Shown here in pieces: positions 1 through 8,674 of a stretch of DNA of 64,000 nt. Source of the stretch: Microbacterium thalli (GTDB lineage Bacteria; Actinomycetota; Actinomycetes; Actinomycetales; Microbacteriaceae). Under the pieces are notes generated by a model, which saw only the letters and a program-made list of their open reading frames with translations, had not been told where the DNA came from and made no database searches. The first letter of the stretch is position 1. Each line of letters begins with the position of its first letter. The position numbers were made by a program, and so were the translations under genes. The stretch spans positions 416,732 to 480,731 of the forward strand of contig NZ_JAQZCH010000001.1 in NCBI RefSeq assembly GCF_028737325.1, written 5' to 3'.

Positions 1-1
1 C

Positions 2-694
2 GATGCGGCGGTGCTGATCGGATGCAGCGGTCTGCTGCGCGAGCATCTGGCGGGTGTGCGCGGCCGCGGCATCCCGGTCGTCGTGATCGAGGGCGACGGT
101 GGCGCTGATGTGCCGCGCATCGCGCTCGACAACCGCGAGGCCCAGCGCCTCGCCGCCGAACATGTGCGCGACCTCGGTCACACCCGCGTCGTCGCGGTGA
201 CGATGCCGTTCCGGTGGGGCTCGGATCCCGGGTGGCTCTCGCCGGACGACGAGCGGGCGACGTCTGTCGATGTCGTCGCGGATCGCCTGGCCGGGTTCCG
301 CGACGTGTTCCCCGACGCGGCCGCGTACGCCGCGGTCGACAGCTCGATCGATGCCGGCGCCGCGGTCGGCCGCGCCCTGTTCGGGGGGGACGGTCCGCGA
401 CCGACGGCGGTTGTCGCGCAGAGCGACCTGCTCGCCGTCGGTGTGCTCCGGGCGGCCGAGGAAGCCGGGCTGCGGGTACCCGAGGACGTCAGCATCACAG
501 GGTTCGACGGGATCGTCGTCGACGGTCTCGCACCGTACGAGTTGACGACCCTGGTGCAGCCGGCGTGGGAGAAGGGACGTGCCGCGGGGGAGACCGTCGT
601 GGCGCTCCTGGAGGGCGACACGCCCGACTCGCAGTGGTTCACGAGTACGTTCCGCCGGGGGAACACAACGGCATCCGTCGCCTCGGACTCCTGA
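2..694 (+). CDS. LacI-family regulator, C-terminal ligand-binding part (5' end outside window)
   Basis: Open from the window edge, so the N-terminal helix-turn-helix is not visible. The 230 residues present have the periplasmic-binding-protein fold of LacI/GalR regulators: the conserved SITGFDGI stretch near residue 165, a subdomain ending in TTLVQPAWEKGRAAGE, and a C-terminus reading FRRGNTTA, as in family members that end RxSTA. The protein should be a cytoplasmic sugar-responsive repressor, but no effector can be read from this fragment. It ends 72 bp before the antiporter operon on the same strand; whether it controls that operon is unknown. Family call is firm, function open. Confidence 0.85.
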   Translation, partial: DAAVLIGCSGLLREHLAGVRGRGIPVVVIEGDGGADVPRIALDNREAQRLAAEHVRDLGHTRVVAVTMPFRWGSDPGWLSPDDERATSVDVVADRLAGFRDVFPDAAAYAAVDSSIDAGAAVGRALFGGDGPRPTAVVAQSDLLAVGVLRAAEEAGLRVPEDVSITGFDGIVVDGLAPYELTTLVQPAWEKGRAAGETVVALLEGDTPDSQWFTSTFRRGNTTASVASDS

Positions 695-754
695 CATCCC
701 GGCCTTCGGGGCCGATCGTGTCGGTAGGATGGATGACACGACCCCCCATGCTTC

Positions 755-760
755 GAGGAG
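755..760 (+). promoter_or_regulatory. Shine-Dalgarno GAGGAG that fixes a TTG start
   Basis: GAGGAG lies six bases before TTG at 767 and is the best ribosome-binding site in the region, which supports TTG as the mrpA start. A TAGGAT at 725-730 could be the -10 box of the operon promoter, but no convincing -35 is visible. Confidence 0.6.
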
Positions 761-766
761 GCCTTT

Positions 767-3679
767 TTGCTGATCTTCCTCGGTGCGTTCGCGGTTCTGC
801 CGCTGGTTCTGCCGTGGTTGGTCAAGCGGATCGGTGCTCGCGCCTTCTCTGTCGCAGCCCTTCTGTCCATCGCGGCCTTCATCGATGCGGCCCTGCGCGC
901 GCCCGTCGTTCTCAGCGGCGGTATTCCGTTCGAGTCATACGCGTGGATCCCGCGGCTCGACATCGCGCTCTCGATGCGGATGGACACGCTCGCGTGGATC
1001 ATGACGCTCATCGTCACCGGCGTCGGTGCGCTCGTGATGATCTACTGCCGCTGGTACTTCGACGGCAAGAAGGTCGGCGTCGGCCAGTTCGCCGCAGTGC
1101 TGCTGGCGTTCGCCGGCGCGATGTACGGCCTCGTGCTCACCGACGACATCGTCGTGCTCGTGATGTTCTGGGAGGTCACGAGCGTCCTGTCTTACCTGCT
1201 GATCGGCTTCTACAACGGCCGCGGCGCGAGCCGGCGCGCGGCTCTGCAGGCCCTGCTCGTCACGACGCTCGGCGGCCTCGTCATGCTGATCGGCGTCGTG
1301 ATGCTCGTGGTCCTCTACGGCACGACGAGCCTCAGCACGATCGTCAGCGCGCCCGCCCCGCAGGGCGTCCTGCTCAACATCGCGATCGTGCTCATGCTGG
1401 TCGGCGCCCTGAGCAAATCGGCGATCTTCCCCTTCCACTTCTGGCTGCCCGGTGCCATGGCGGCGCCGACACCGGTGAGCGCCTACCTGCACGCCGCCGC
1501 GATGGTGAAGGCGGGCATCTACCTGATCGCGCGGCTGGCCCCCGCCTTCGCGCACGAAGAGCCGTGGCGCCCCATCGTGATCGGACTCGGCGTCTTCACG
1601 ATGCTTCTCGGCGGCCTGCAGGCCCTGCGCGAGAACGACCTCAAGCGCATCCTCGCCTTCGGCACCGTCAGCCAGCTCGGCATGCTGACCGTCGTCCTCG
1701 GCTACGGAGAGCGCAACTCGGCGCTCGCCGGCCTGGCCCTGCTCGTCGGTCACGCCCTCTTCAAGTCGTCGCTCTTCCTCGTCGTCGGTGTCATCGACCG
1801 GCAGCTGTCCACCCGCGACATCCGTGAACTGTCGGGCGTCGGCCGGCAAGCCCCGACCCTCGCGGTGTTCTCGATCATCGCGATCGGCTCGATGGTCGGC
1901 CTCGCGCCCACGATCGGCTTCGTCGCGAAAGAGGCGGCACTGTCGTCGCTGCTCGAGGCCGGCACCGACCCGGTCGCGCTCGCTCCGCTCATCGGCATCG
2001 TCCTGGGCTCGCTGCTGACGACGGCGTACGGCGCCCGGTTCGTCTGGGGCGCGTTCTGGACGAAGAAGGATGCCGCCGGTGCGGCCGTCGAGCGCACGCC
2101 GTGGCCCGACCCGCCGATCGGTTTCCTCGCCGCGCCGGTGCTGCTGAGCGGGCTGACGGTCGTCGGCGGCTTCGGGGCGCCCCTGCTCGACACCGCCCTG
2201 AGCGGCTACGCCGACACCATGCCCGAAGTCGCCGGTTCGAGCGGCTACGAGTATCACCTGGCGCTCTGGCACGGCCTCGAGCCGGCCCTGTTCCTGTCGG
2301 TCGGCAGCATCCTCGCCGGTCTCGCGCTCTTCTGGGTCGTCGGTCGTCGAGACGGAACGCAGCGCCGCTGGCTGCCGTTCACCGCGGTCGATGCGTACAA
2401 CGGCACGATCCGTGCGATCGTGCGGACCGCCGTGTGGGTCACCTCGCTGACGCAGCGCGGTTCGCTGCCGGTGTACGTCGGCACGATCTTCGTCGTCTTC
2501 GTCGCCGCCGAGGGCACCGCGCTCATCGCGCACACCGGGTGGCAGGCCGACCTGGCCGGCTGGCACACCCCGATGCAGATCCTCGTCGCGCCGGTCATGA
2601 TCATCGCCGGAATCATCGCGGTGCGTGCGCGCAAGCGCTACACCGGGGTCGTGCTCGTCTCGGTGACCGGTCTCGGCATGGTCGCGCTGTTCGCCTCGGC
2701 CGGAGCGCCCGACCTCGCGCTCACGCAGATCCTCGTGGAGACCGTCACTCTCATCGCGTTCGCGCTGGTGCTGCGCCGCATCCCCGCACGCATGGGCGAC
2801 CACAACGCCTCGGTTTGGCCCATCGGACGCGCCCTGCTCGGCATCGGCGTGGGCGTCACCATGGCGCTGATCGCCGTCGTTGCGACGGGTGCACGCGTCG
2901 CCGAGCCGATCTCGATCGCCTTCCCCGACCTGGCGTACGAGATCGGGCACGGCAAGAACGTCGTCAACGTCACGCTCGTCGACCTGCGCGGGTGGGACAC
3001 GATGGGCGAGCTGTCGGTGCTGATCCTCGCCGCGACGGGCGTCGCCTCGCTCGTGTTCGTCACCCACCGCTCCGACACTCTGTCGCGTGCCATCTCGTCG
3101 CTGCCGACGGGAGCGCTGCGCACGCGGCGGCCGCTCGTCGAGACGGCTGAGGGGCCTCGGCCGCGCGCCGGTTCGGGCTCATCGCGTCAGGCGTGGCTCG
3201 TCGGCGGGCAGAAGCTGCGGCCCGAGACCCGGTCGATCATGCTGGAGGTCATCGTCCGCATCCTCTTCCACACGATCATCGTCGTGTCGATCTACCTGCT
3301 GTTCGCCGGCCACAACCTGCCCGGCGGTGGCTTCGCGGGCGGCCTCGTCGCCGGCATGGCGCTGGTCATGCGCTACGTCGCCGGTGGTCCGTACGAGCTC
3401 GGCGCCGCGGCTCCGACCGATGCGGGACGCCTGCTCGGCGTGGGGATGACGCTGGCGGTCGCCACCGCGATCGTGCCGCTGTTCTTCGGGGCGCCGGCGC
3501 TGACGAGCACCTTCTGGGAGGCGGAGCTGCCCATCCTCGGCCATGTCGAGTTCGTCACCTCGACGATCTTCGACGTGGGCGTGTACCTCGTGGTCATCGG
3601 TCTCGTGCTCGATGTCCTGCGGTCGCTCGGTGCCGAGGTCGACCGTCAGCGCAAGGAGCGAGAGGAGCTCGCCCGATGA
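767..3679 (+). CDS. mrpA: Na+/H+ antiporter subunit A with fused MnhB domain (MrpA)
   Basis: Large membrane subunit of the Mrp multi-subunit cation/proton antiporter, 970 residues starting at TTG. Residues about 1-790 form the NuoL-like antiporter core, with many membrane spans and the signature FHFWLPGAMAAPTPVSAYLH near residues 222-241. Residues about 825-960 (ILFHTIIVVSIYLLFAGHN, then LPGGGFAGG) match the MnhB/MrpB domain. No separate mrpB follows, so this is the fused A-B form. It should exchange Na+ or other monovalent cations for protons at the cytoplasmic membrane and serve pH and salt homeostasis. First gene of an operon; its stop overlaps the mrpC start (ATGA). Confidence 0.95.
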   Translation: MLIFLGAFAVLPLVLPWLVKRIGARAFSVAALLSIAAFIDAALRAPVVLSGGIPFESYAWIPRLDIALSMRMDTLAWIMTLIVTGVGALVMIYCRWYFDGKKVGVGQFAAVLLAFAGAMYGLVLTDDIVVLVMFWEVTSVLSYLLIGFYNGRGASRRAALQALLVTTLGGLVMLIGVVMLVVLYGTTSLSTIVSAPAPQGVLLNIAIVLMLVGALSKSAIFPFHFWLPGAMAAPTPVSAYLHAAAMVKAGIYLIARLAPAFAHEEPWRPIVIGLGVFTMLLGGLQALRENDLKRILAFGTVSQLGMLTVVLGYGERNSALAGLALLVGHALFKSSLFLVVGVIDRQLSTRDIRELSGVGRQAPTLAVFSIIAIGSMVGLAPTIGFVAKEAALSSLLEAGTDPVALAPLIGIVLGSLLTTAYGARFVWGAFWTKKDAAGAAVERTPWPDPPIGFLAAPVLLSGLTVVGGFGAPLLDTALSGYADTMPEVAGSSGYEYHLALWHGLEPALFLSVGSILAGLALFWVVGRRDGTQRRWLPFTAVDAYNGTIRAIVRTAVWVTSLTQRGSLPVYVGTIFVVFVAAEGTALIAHTGWQADLAGWHTPMQILVAPVMIIAGIIAVRARKRYTGVVLVSVTGLGMVALFASAGAPDLALTQILVETVTLIAFALVLRRIPARMGDHNASVWPIGRALLGIGVGVTMALIAVVATGARVAEPISIAFPDLAYEIGHGKNVVNVTLVDLRGWDTMGELSVLILAATGVASLVFVTHRSDTLSRAISSLPTGALRTRRPLVETAEGPRPRAGSGSSRQAWLVGGQKLRPETRSIMLEVIVRILFHTIIVVSIYLLFAGHNLPGGGFAGGLVAGMALVMRYVAGGPYELGAAAPTDAGRLLGVGMTLAVATAIVPLFFGAPALTSTFWEAELPILGHVEFVTSTIFDVGVYLVVIGLVLDVLRSLGAEVDRQRKEREELAR

Positions 3680-4197
3680 ACGTCTCGCTCACCCTGATCA
3701 TCATCATGGCCGTGCTCTTCGCCGCGGGCGTCTACGCGATGCTCGAGCGCAGCCTGACGCGCGTGCTGATCGGCTTCCTGCTGCTCGGCAACGCCGCGAA
3801 CCTGTTCCTGCTCGTCGTCATGGGCGCACCCGGAGTCGCCCCGTTCTACGGATCGGCCGAGGATGCCGCCGACTACAGCGACCCGCTGCCGCAGGCACTG
3901 ACGCTCACCGCCATCGTCATCACCTTCGCGGTGTCGGCGTTCCTGCTGGCGCTGATCTACCGGTCCTGGCAGCTCGGTCAAGCCGACACGGTCGAGGACG
4001 ACGAGGCCGACCTGGCCGTGCGCGGTCGCGGCGCCGTGGACGAGGAGGCGATGGAGCAGGAGATCACCGACGAGGACGACGACGCCACGACCGACTTCGT
4101 CGGCGACCTGACCTCGCCCATCACCGTGCTGCAGTCGCGCGACTTCGACGCGCTGCGTGACGACGCGCCCACCGATCGCCCCGGAGGAGACCGATGA
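3676..4197 (+). CDS. mrpC: Na+/H+ antiporter subunit C (MrpC)
   Basis: NuoK-like subunit of the Mrp antiporter, 173 residues. Three membrane spans are visible (residues 3-23, 30-53, 75-97), including the family-typical sequence LIGFLLLGNAANLFLLV. Beyond the usual length of about 115 residues it carries an acidic, probably cytoplasmic tail (EITDEDDDATTDF). Start ATG at 3676 overlaps the mrpA stop, and its own stop overlaps the mrpD start, so translation of the operon is likely coupled. Confidence 0.93.
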   Translation: MNVSLTLIIIMAVLFAAGVYAMLERSLTRVLIGFLLLGNAANLFLLVVMGAPGVAPFYGSAEDAADYSDPLPQALTLTAIVITFAVSAFLLALIYRSWQLGQADTVEDDEADLAVRGRGAVDEEAMEQEITDEDDDATTDFVGDLTSPITVLQSRDFDALRDDAPTDRPGGDR

Positions 4198-5759
4198 GCG
4201 CCCTGGTTCCCCTTCTCGTCACGCTGCCGCTGCTCGGCGCGGCCGTCGCACTGATCTTCGGTCGGCGTCGCCGCATCCAGGTCGGCATCTCGATCGTCAC
4301 GCTCACCGCCACTCTCGTGATCGCTGCGGTGCTGCTGAGCGCGATCAACGGGACGGGCGTACCCATCGCCGTGTCGGTGGGCGGGTGGCCGATCCCGTTC
4401 GGCATCGTGCTCTACGTCGACCGACTCGCCGCTCTGCTCGTCGTGGTGTCGAGCGTGGTGCTGCTCGCGGTCCTGTTGTTCTCGGTCGGACAGGGCGCGG
4501 CGGACGGCGACGACGAGACGCCGGTGTCGATCTTCCACCCGTCGTACCTGATCCTCTCGGCGGGCATCTTCAACGCCTTCATCGCGGGCGATCTGTTCAA
4601 CCTGTACGTCGGGTTCGAAATCCTGCTCGTCGCGTCGTACGTGCTCATCACGCTCGGCTCGACCGAGTCGCGCATCCGCACCGGCGTCGTCTACATCGTC
4701 GTGTCGCTGGTGTCGTCGATCCTGTTCCTCTCGGCGATCGCCGCCATCTACGGCGCCCTCGGCACCGTGAACATGGTGCAGCTGTCGCAGCGGATGACCG
4801 AGCTGCCGCAAGAGACGCAGCTCGTGCTGCACCTCATGCTGCTGCTGGCCTTCAGCATCAAGGCGGCCGTGTTCCCGCTGTCGTTCTGGCTGCCCGACTC
4901 GTACCCGACCGCTCCGGCCCCCGTGACGGCGGTGTTCGCGGGCCTGCTGACGAAGGTCGGCGTCTACGCGATCATCCGCACCGAGACCGAGATCTTCCAG
5001 GACAACGACGTCAACACGCTGCTGCTGATCGTCGCGCTCGCGACGATGATCGTCGGCGTGCTCGGTGCCGTCGCGCAGGCAGAGCTCAAACGGATCCTGT
5101 CGTTCACGCTCGTCAGCCATATCGGCTACATGATCTTCGGGCTGGCCGTGGCCACACCGGCATCGGTCGGGGCGACGATCTACTACATCGTCCACCACAT
5201 CGTCGTGCAGACGACGCTGTTCCTCGCGGTCGGTCTCGTGGAACGCCGGGCCGGGTCGACCTCGATACTCAAGGTGCGCGGGCTCATGCGTGCCGCACCA
5301 CTGCTGGCCGTGCTGTACTTCATCCCCGCGATCAACCTCGGCGGGCTGCCGCCCTTCTCGGGCTTCATCGGCAAGTACGCGCTGTTCGACGCCGCGGCCG
5401 CTGAGGGCACGCCGCTCATGTACGCGCTGATCGTGGCCGGCATCGTGACCTCGCTGCTCACCCTGTACGCGCTCATGCGGGCCTGGAACCTGGCGTTCTG
5501 GCGCGAGAAGGAGGAAGCGGGTGAGGGCGAGAGCGAGACGGATGCCCGCATCGCCTACCTCGGCGACGCGGAGGGTGCGGATGTGCAGACCGAGAAGCGC
5601 GTCATCCCGCGCATCATGACCACCGCGACGGCGGGGATGGTCGCCGTCACGGTCGCCCTCACCGTGTTCGCCGGACCGCTGTACGAGCTGTGCGCCGACA
5701 TCGGTGAATCGCTGCTGCAGCCGGTCACCATCTCGCAGCTCGAGCAGGAGGTGCAGTGA
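4194..5759 (+). CDS. mrpD: Na+/H+ antiporter subunit D (MrpD)
   Basis: NuoM/NuoN-like antiporter subunit, 521 residues and about 14 membrane spans. The conserved stretch SIKAAVFPLSFWLPDSYPTA, with the lysine-bearing helix following in LLTKVGVYAII, is intact, as is the AQAELKRILSFTLVSHIGYM segment shared with complex I subunits. With MrpA it should provide the proton and cation path of the complex. ATGA overlap with mrpC upstream; stop overlaps the mrpE start. Confidence 0.94.
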   Translation: MSALVPLLVTLPLLGAAVALIFGRRRRIQVGISIVTLTATLVIAAVLLSAINGTGVPIAVSVGGWPIPFGIVLYVDRLAALLVVVSSVVLLAVLLFSVGQGAADGDDETPVSIFHPSYLILSAGIFNAFIAGDLFNLYVGFEILLVASYVLITLGSTESRIRTGVVYIVVSLVSSILFLSAIAAIYGALGTVNMVQLSQRMTELPQETQLVLHLMLLLAFSIKAAVFPLSFWLPDSYPTAPAPVTAVFAGLLTKVGVYAIIRTETEIFQDNDVNTLLLIVALATMIVGVLGAVAQAELKRILSFTLVSHIGYMIFGLAVATPASVGATIYYIVHHIVVQTTLFLAVGLVERRAGSTSILKVRGLMRAAPLLAVLYFIPAINLGGLPPFSGFIGKYALFDAAAAEGTPLMYALIVAGIVTSLLTLYALMRAWNLAFWREKEEAGEGESETDARIAYLGDAEGADVQTEKRVIPRIMTTATAGMVAVTVALTVFAGPLYELCADIGESLLQPVTISQLEQEVQ

Positions 5760-6337
5760 TGATGCGTGAGCGTAGGCGCGCCGCCAAGCGCAACGCCGCC
5801 ACCGCGTTGTGGCGTCAGCTGCCGTTCTTCGTCTGGCTCGTGGCGCTGTGGATGCTGCTGTGGGGTCAGTTCACGGTGCTCGCCGCCCTCACCGGCATCG
5901 TCGTCGCCCTGTTCGTCACGCGCATCTTCCGGCTGCCGCCCGTCGAGCTCTCGGGGCGCGTGAACATCTGGTGGGGCGTGGTGTTCTTCCTCGAGTTCCT
6001 GCTCTCGCTCGTGAAGGGCTCGCTCCTCGTCGCGTGGCAGGTCGTCGACCCGCGGCGCCAGCCGGGAGCCGCGATCATCGCGGTGCCGCTGCGCACCGAC
6101 GACGACCTGATCATGACGCACGTCGCGGTGACGGCATCCCTCATCCCGGGATCGCTGATCGTCGACATCGATCGCGATCGCCGCATCCTGTACGTCCACG
6201 CGATCGGCGTGCGCAACCAGGAGCAGCTCGATCACCAGCGCCGGTCCATCCAGCACTGGGAGGAGCGGATCGTGCGCGCCGTGGGCTCGAAGGAGCAGGC
6301 GCACCAGTTGTCGGACCTGCGGAGGGGGCGCTCATGA
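5759..6337 (+). CDS. mrpE: Na+/H+ antiporter subunit E (MrpE)
   Basis: MnhE family, 192 residues, with N-terminal membrane helices (residues 18-60 and 69-90) and a cytoplasmic domain holding the family stretch VTASLIPGSLIVDID. An AGGAGG before the start supports ATG at 5759 (TGATG overlap with mrpD); GTG at 5756 and ATG at 5762 are near-equivalent alternatives. It is an assembly or structural subunit of the Mrp antiporter. Confidence 0.92.
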   Translation: MMRERRRAAKRNAATALWRQLPFFVWLVALWMLLWGQFTVLAALTGIVVALFVTRIFRLPPVELSGRVNIWWGVVFFLEFLLSLVKGSLLVAWQVVDPRRQPGAAIIAVPLRTDDDLIMTHVAVTASLIPGSLIVDIDRDRRILYVHAIGVRNQEQLDHQRRSIQHWEERIVRAVGSKEQAHQLSDLRRGRS

Positions 6338-6603
6338 CCTGGCTCATCGTCGTGATCTCGGTCGTCTTCGCCGTCTCGGCGCTGCTGACCCTGTGGCGAA
6401 TCATCACCGGCCCGTCGATCCTCGACCGCGCCGTGGCCTCGGACGTTCTGCTCACGCTCGTGATCTGCGCGCTCGGTGCCGAGATGGCGATCAACCACCA
6501 CACGCGTACGCTGCCGGTTCTGCTGATCGTCGCGGCCGTCGGGGTCTTCGGGTCGATCTCGATCGCCCGCTTCGTCGCACGGAAGGACAACGTCGACCGA
6601 TGA
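6334..6603 (+). CDS. mrpF: Na+/H+ antiporter subunit F (MrpF)
   Basis: Small three-span membrane protein of 89 residues, the usual MrpF length. It shows the family pattern ITGPSILDRAVASDVL after the first helix. GAGGGGGC precedes the ATG, which overlaps the mrpE stop; its own stop overlaps mrpG. Role: subunit of the Mrp antiporter complex. Confidence 0.92.
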   Translation: MTWLIVVISVVFAVSALLTLWRIITGPSILDRAVASDVLLTLVICALGAEMAINHHTRTLPVLLIVAAVGVFGSISIARFVARKDNVDR

Positions 6604-6950
6604 GCATCACCGACGTCATCGCCCTCGTGCTCGTGCTGATCGGCGCCCTGCTGTGTCTGACTGCCGCGATCGGGCTGCTGCGTTTCCGCGATGTGCCGAC
6701 CCGGCTGCATGCCGCCACCAAGCCGCAGGTGCTCGGCTTCATCCTCATCTGCATCGCCGTGGGCGTCTCGCTGCAGTCGTGGCCGGTCGTCGCGTTCCTC
6801 GTACCGGTCGCGCTCATCCAGCTCGCGACCGCGCCGCTGTCGGCTCACATGGTCGGGCGCCAGGCGTACCGCAACAAGACGCTCGACAGCGACTCGCTGT
6901 TCGTCGACGAGCTCGCCGACGCACCCGCACCCAGCGACACCCGCGACTGA
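6600..6950 (+). CDS. mrpG: Na+/H+ antiporter subunit G (MrpG)
   Basis: MnhG family, 116 residues, three membrane spans and the family signature IGLLRFRDVPTRLHAATKP at residues 21-39. It closes the Mrp operon, which here has the order A(B)-C-D-E-F-G. The C-terminal tail is acidic and proline-rich (LADAPAPSDTRD). Confidence 0.93.
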   Translation: MSITDVIALVLVLIGALLCLTAAIGLLRFRDVPTRLHAATKPQVLGFILICIAVGVSLQSWPVVAFLVPVALIQLATAPLSAHMVGRQAYRNKTLDSDSLFVDELADAPAPSDTRD

Positions 6951-6979
6951 GGCCGCGAACCGCGAGGAAGGAGGACTCG

Positions 6980-7624
6980 ATGATGTGTCGCTCTGATCTG
7001 AGACGCCCGGCGCGAACAGCAGTCCTGGCCGCGTTCATCGCTCTCATGGGGATATCCCTCGGCGCATGCGCGTCGATGACTCCGGGCGCGGATGCCGCCG
7101 ACGCGAGCTCGATCGCCGAGCGGGCGCGCGCTGTCGGCGTCGCGCCCGACCTCGTGTACACCACCGAGGTGGACGGATACGAGCTCGCACCGCAGTCGGT
7201 CGGACCGGGGGCGGCGGATGGGATGTCCGCCACCTGGTTCAACAGCACCACGGGCGCGATGCTGACCATCCGAACCGACCGCGGTGAACTCACGGAAGCG
7301 TCGTGTGCTGCGACGCCCCTCGGGGACGCTCCCGATGACGCGGTGACGTGCACCAACGAGGACGGCGTCTGGCATCGTCACGGCGGCGACATCCATGAGT
7401 ACGTCGCCGTGCGCGACGGTGCGCTGATCCGGGTGACGGGCGCGAACGCAGCTCTGCCGGGGGACCTGCTGCAGGCCGCGGAGAACGTTCACGTGCCGAC
7501 GGATGCCGAACTCGACGCGCTCTTCGCCGACGTGCCTGAGACGCCGGCCGAACCGGTCGAGCGCGGAGACCTCCCCGAGAACGGCGACGGCGCACCGATC
7601 GATCCGGTCGGCCCGGGCGGCTGA
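6980..7624 (+). CDS. Putative lipoprotein downstream of the Mrp operon
   Basis: Predicted 214-residue exported lipoprotein: a basic N-terminus, a hydrophobic stretch at residues 13-27 and a lipobox LGAC with lipidated Cys30. The mature part has two further cysteines (in ASCAATPLG and AVTCTNEDG) that could form a disulfide, and a proline/glycine-rich end. GAGGAAGGAGG precedes the ATG at 6980; ATG at 6983 is an alternative. It lies 29 bp behind mrpG and may be co-transcribed. I do not recognise a functional family. Confidence 0.75.
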   Translation: MMCRSDLRRPARTAVLAAFIALMGISLGACASMTPGADAADASSIAERARAVGVAPDLVYTTEVDGYELAPQSVGPGAADGMSATWFNSTTGAMLTIRTDRGELTEASCAATPLGDAPDDAVTCTNEDGVWHRHGGDIHEYVAVRDGALIRVTGANAALPGDLLQAAENVHVPTDAELDALFADVPETPAEPVERGDLPENGDGAPIDPVGPGG

Positions 7625-7684
7625 CGTGCGGCCCGTGCCGGTGCGGATCGGTGCACCTCGGGGCCGGGGTGGGATGCTGGCCGC

Positions 7685-8011
7685 ATGAGCCTTTCGCATC
7701 GCGACGAATGGAACGCCCGGCCGGGCGGCTTCCGCCGGTTCGAGAGAACCGTTCCCGTGGGCTCGGGCGACGCCGTATGGCAGCGGGCGCGAGCCGATCT
7801 GCTGGCCTGGCGGATCAAGACGCGCAGCGGATTCCGCGTGGTGCCGGACCGGTCGGCGGCAGTCGGGGGACGGCACTGGCTCGAGGTCGGGTGGGGCCCG
7901 TTCACGCTCCGCGAGCCGGTCGAGGTCGTCGCGTTCGTGCGGACGCGCTATCTCAGTGCCCTCCGGCGTGACGATCACCCACGGGAAGCGGTGAGCCCTC
8001 ATGCGCTATGA
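7685..8011 (+). CDS. DUF1990-like protein, short C-terminus
   Basis: The 108 residues resemble the N-terminal half of DUF1990 proteins (GFRRFERTVPVGSGDAVWQR, LLAWRIKTRSGF, LREPVEVVAF). Members of this family are normally about 160-180 residues and continue into a conserved GFAYGTLxGHPxxGEExF block, which is absent here. After EVVAF the reading frame runs into unrelated sequence and ends inside the next gene (11-bp overlap). It may be a remnant joined to the downstream HAD gene by recombination. Function of the family is unknown. Confidence 0.6.
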   Translation: MSLSHRDEWNARPGGFRRFERTVPVGSGDAVWQRARADLLAWRIKTRSGFRVVPDRSAAVGGRHWLEVGWGPFTLREPVEVVAFVRTRYLSALRRDDHPREAVSPHAL

Positions 8012-8618
8012 CGCTGTCGTCTTCGACCTTCTGACCGCGCTCGTCGACTCGTGGAGTCTGTGGGACTCCGCCGCAGGAAGCCAGGAGCAGGGGCGTCGCT
8101 GGCGCGGTCGCTACCTCCAGCTCACCTACGGCGCCGAGACGTACCGGCCCTACGAAGATCTCGTGATGGAGGCGGCTCAACTCGAAGACGTTGCGGCGGA
8201 CAGTGTCGAGACTCTGGTGCGCCGTCGGGATTCGCTGAGCGCATGGCCCGAAGCGCCCGCAGTCCTTCGACGGTTGCAGGGAAAGGTCAGGACGGCGGTC
8301 GTGACCAACTGTTCGGAGGAGCTGGGCATGCGCGCCGCCATATCGTTGCGACACGAGTTCGACGTGTTCGTCACGTCGGAGCGAGCCGGCTATTACAAGC
8401 CCAGGCCTGAGCCGTACCGACTCGCCCTATCTGAACTGGGTATAGCGCCGGAACGGACGCTGTTCGTCGCGGGATCTCGCTACGACATCCCGGGTGCCGG
8501 GGGAGTGGGTATGCCGGTTTGGTGGCACAACCGCATCGGGATGGATCGAGGAGATCTTCCGGCACCGCTCTTCGAAAGCAGCACGCTCGAATCCCTCCCG
8601 GCCGCCGCCCTGAGCTGA
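8001..8618 (+). CDS. HAD-family hydrolase (haloacid dehalogenase type)
   Basis: 205-residue cytosolic HAD-superfamily protein. Motif I is VVFDLLTAL with nucleophile Asp9; the second acidic residue of the phosphatase motif DxD is replaced by leucine, as in 2-haloacid dehalogenase-like members. Motif II is VVTNCSEE and the motif III lysine is in YYKPRPEPY; motif IV is weak (FVAGSRYDIPGA). Substrate unknown. It overlaps the DUF1990 remnant by 11 bp on the same strand. Confidence 0.8.
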   Translation: MRYDAVVFDLLTALVDSWSLWDSAAGSQEQGRRWRGRYLQLTYGAETYRPYEDLVMEAAQLEDVAADSVETLVRRRDSLSAWPEAPAVLRRLQGKVRTAVVTNCSEELGMRAAISLRHEFDVFVTSERAGYYKPRPEPYRLALSELGIAPERTLFVAGSRYDIPGAGGVGMPVWWHNRIGMDRGDLPAPLFESSTLESLPAAALS

Positions 8619-8651
8619 TCGCAGGCGCTGACCGACGCTCGGCGCGGGATC

Positions 8652-8671
8652 ACTAGTTGTGGTTCACTAGT
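8652..8671 (+). promoter_or_regulatory. Paired ACTAGT repeats ahead of the PadR gene (possible operator)
   Basis: The palindrome ACTAGT occurs at 8652-8657 and again at 8666-8671, each preceded by C, with starts 14 bp apart, immediately before the GTG at 8675. PadR regulators usually autoregulate through promoter-proximal repeats, so this is a plausible binding site. No Shine-Dalgarno is visible between it and the GTG, which suggests a leaderless transcript. Confidence 0.45.
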
Positions 8672-8674
8672 ACC

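Noticed and set aside
935-3067. 710-codon open frame on the minus strand opposite mrpA
   Set aside because: Its translation is a run of Asp, Arg, His and Glu with no family resemblance, the usual antisense pattern of a GC-rich gene; mrpA explains the DNA.
6951-7684. Lipoprotein considered as an eighth Mrp subunit
   Set aside because: No Mrp subunit has a lipobox or this length; adjacency alone does not support it.
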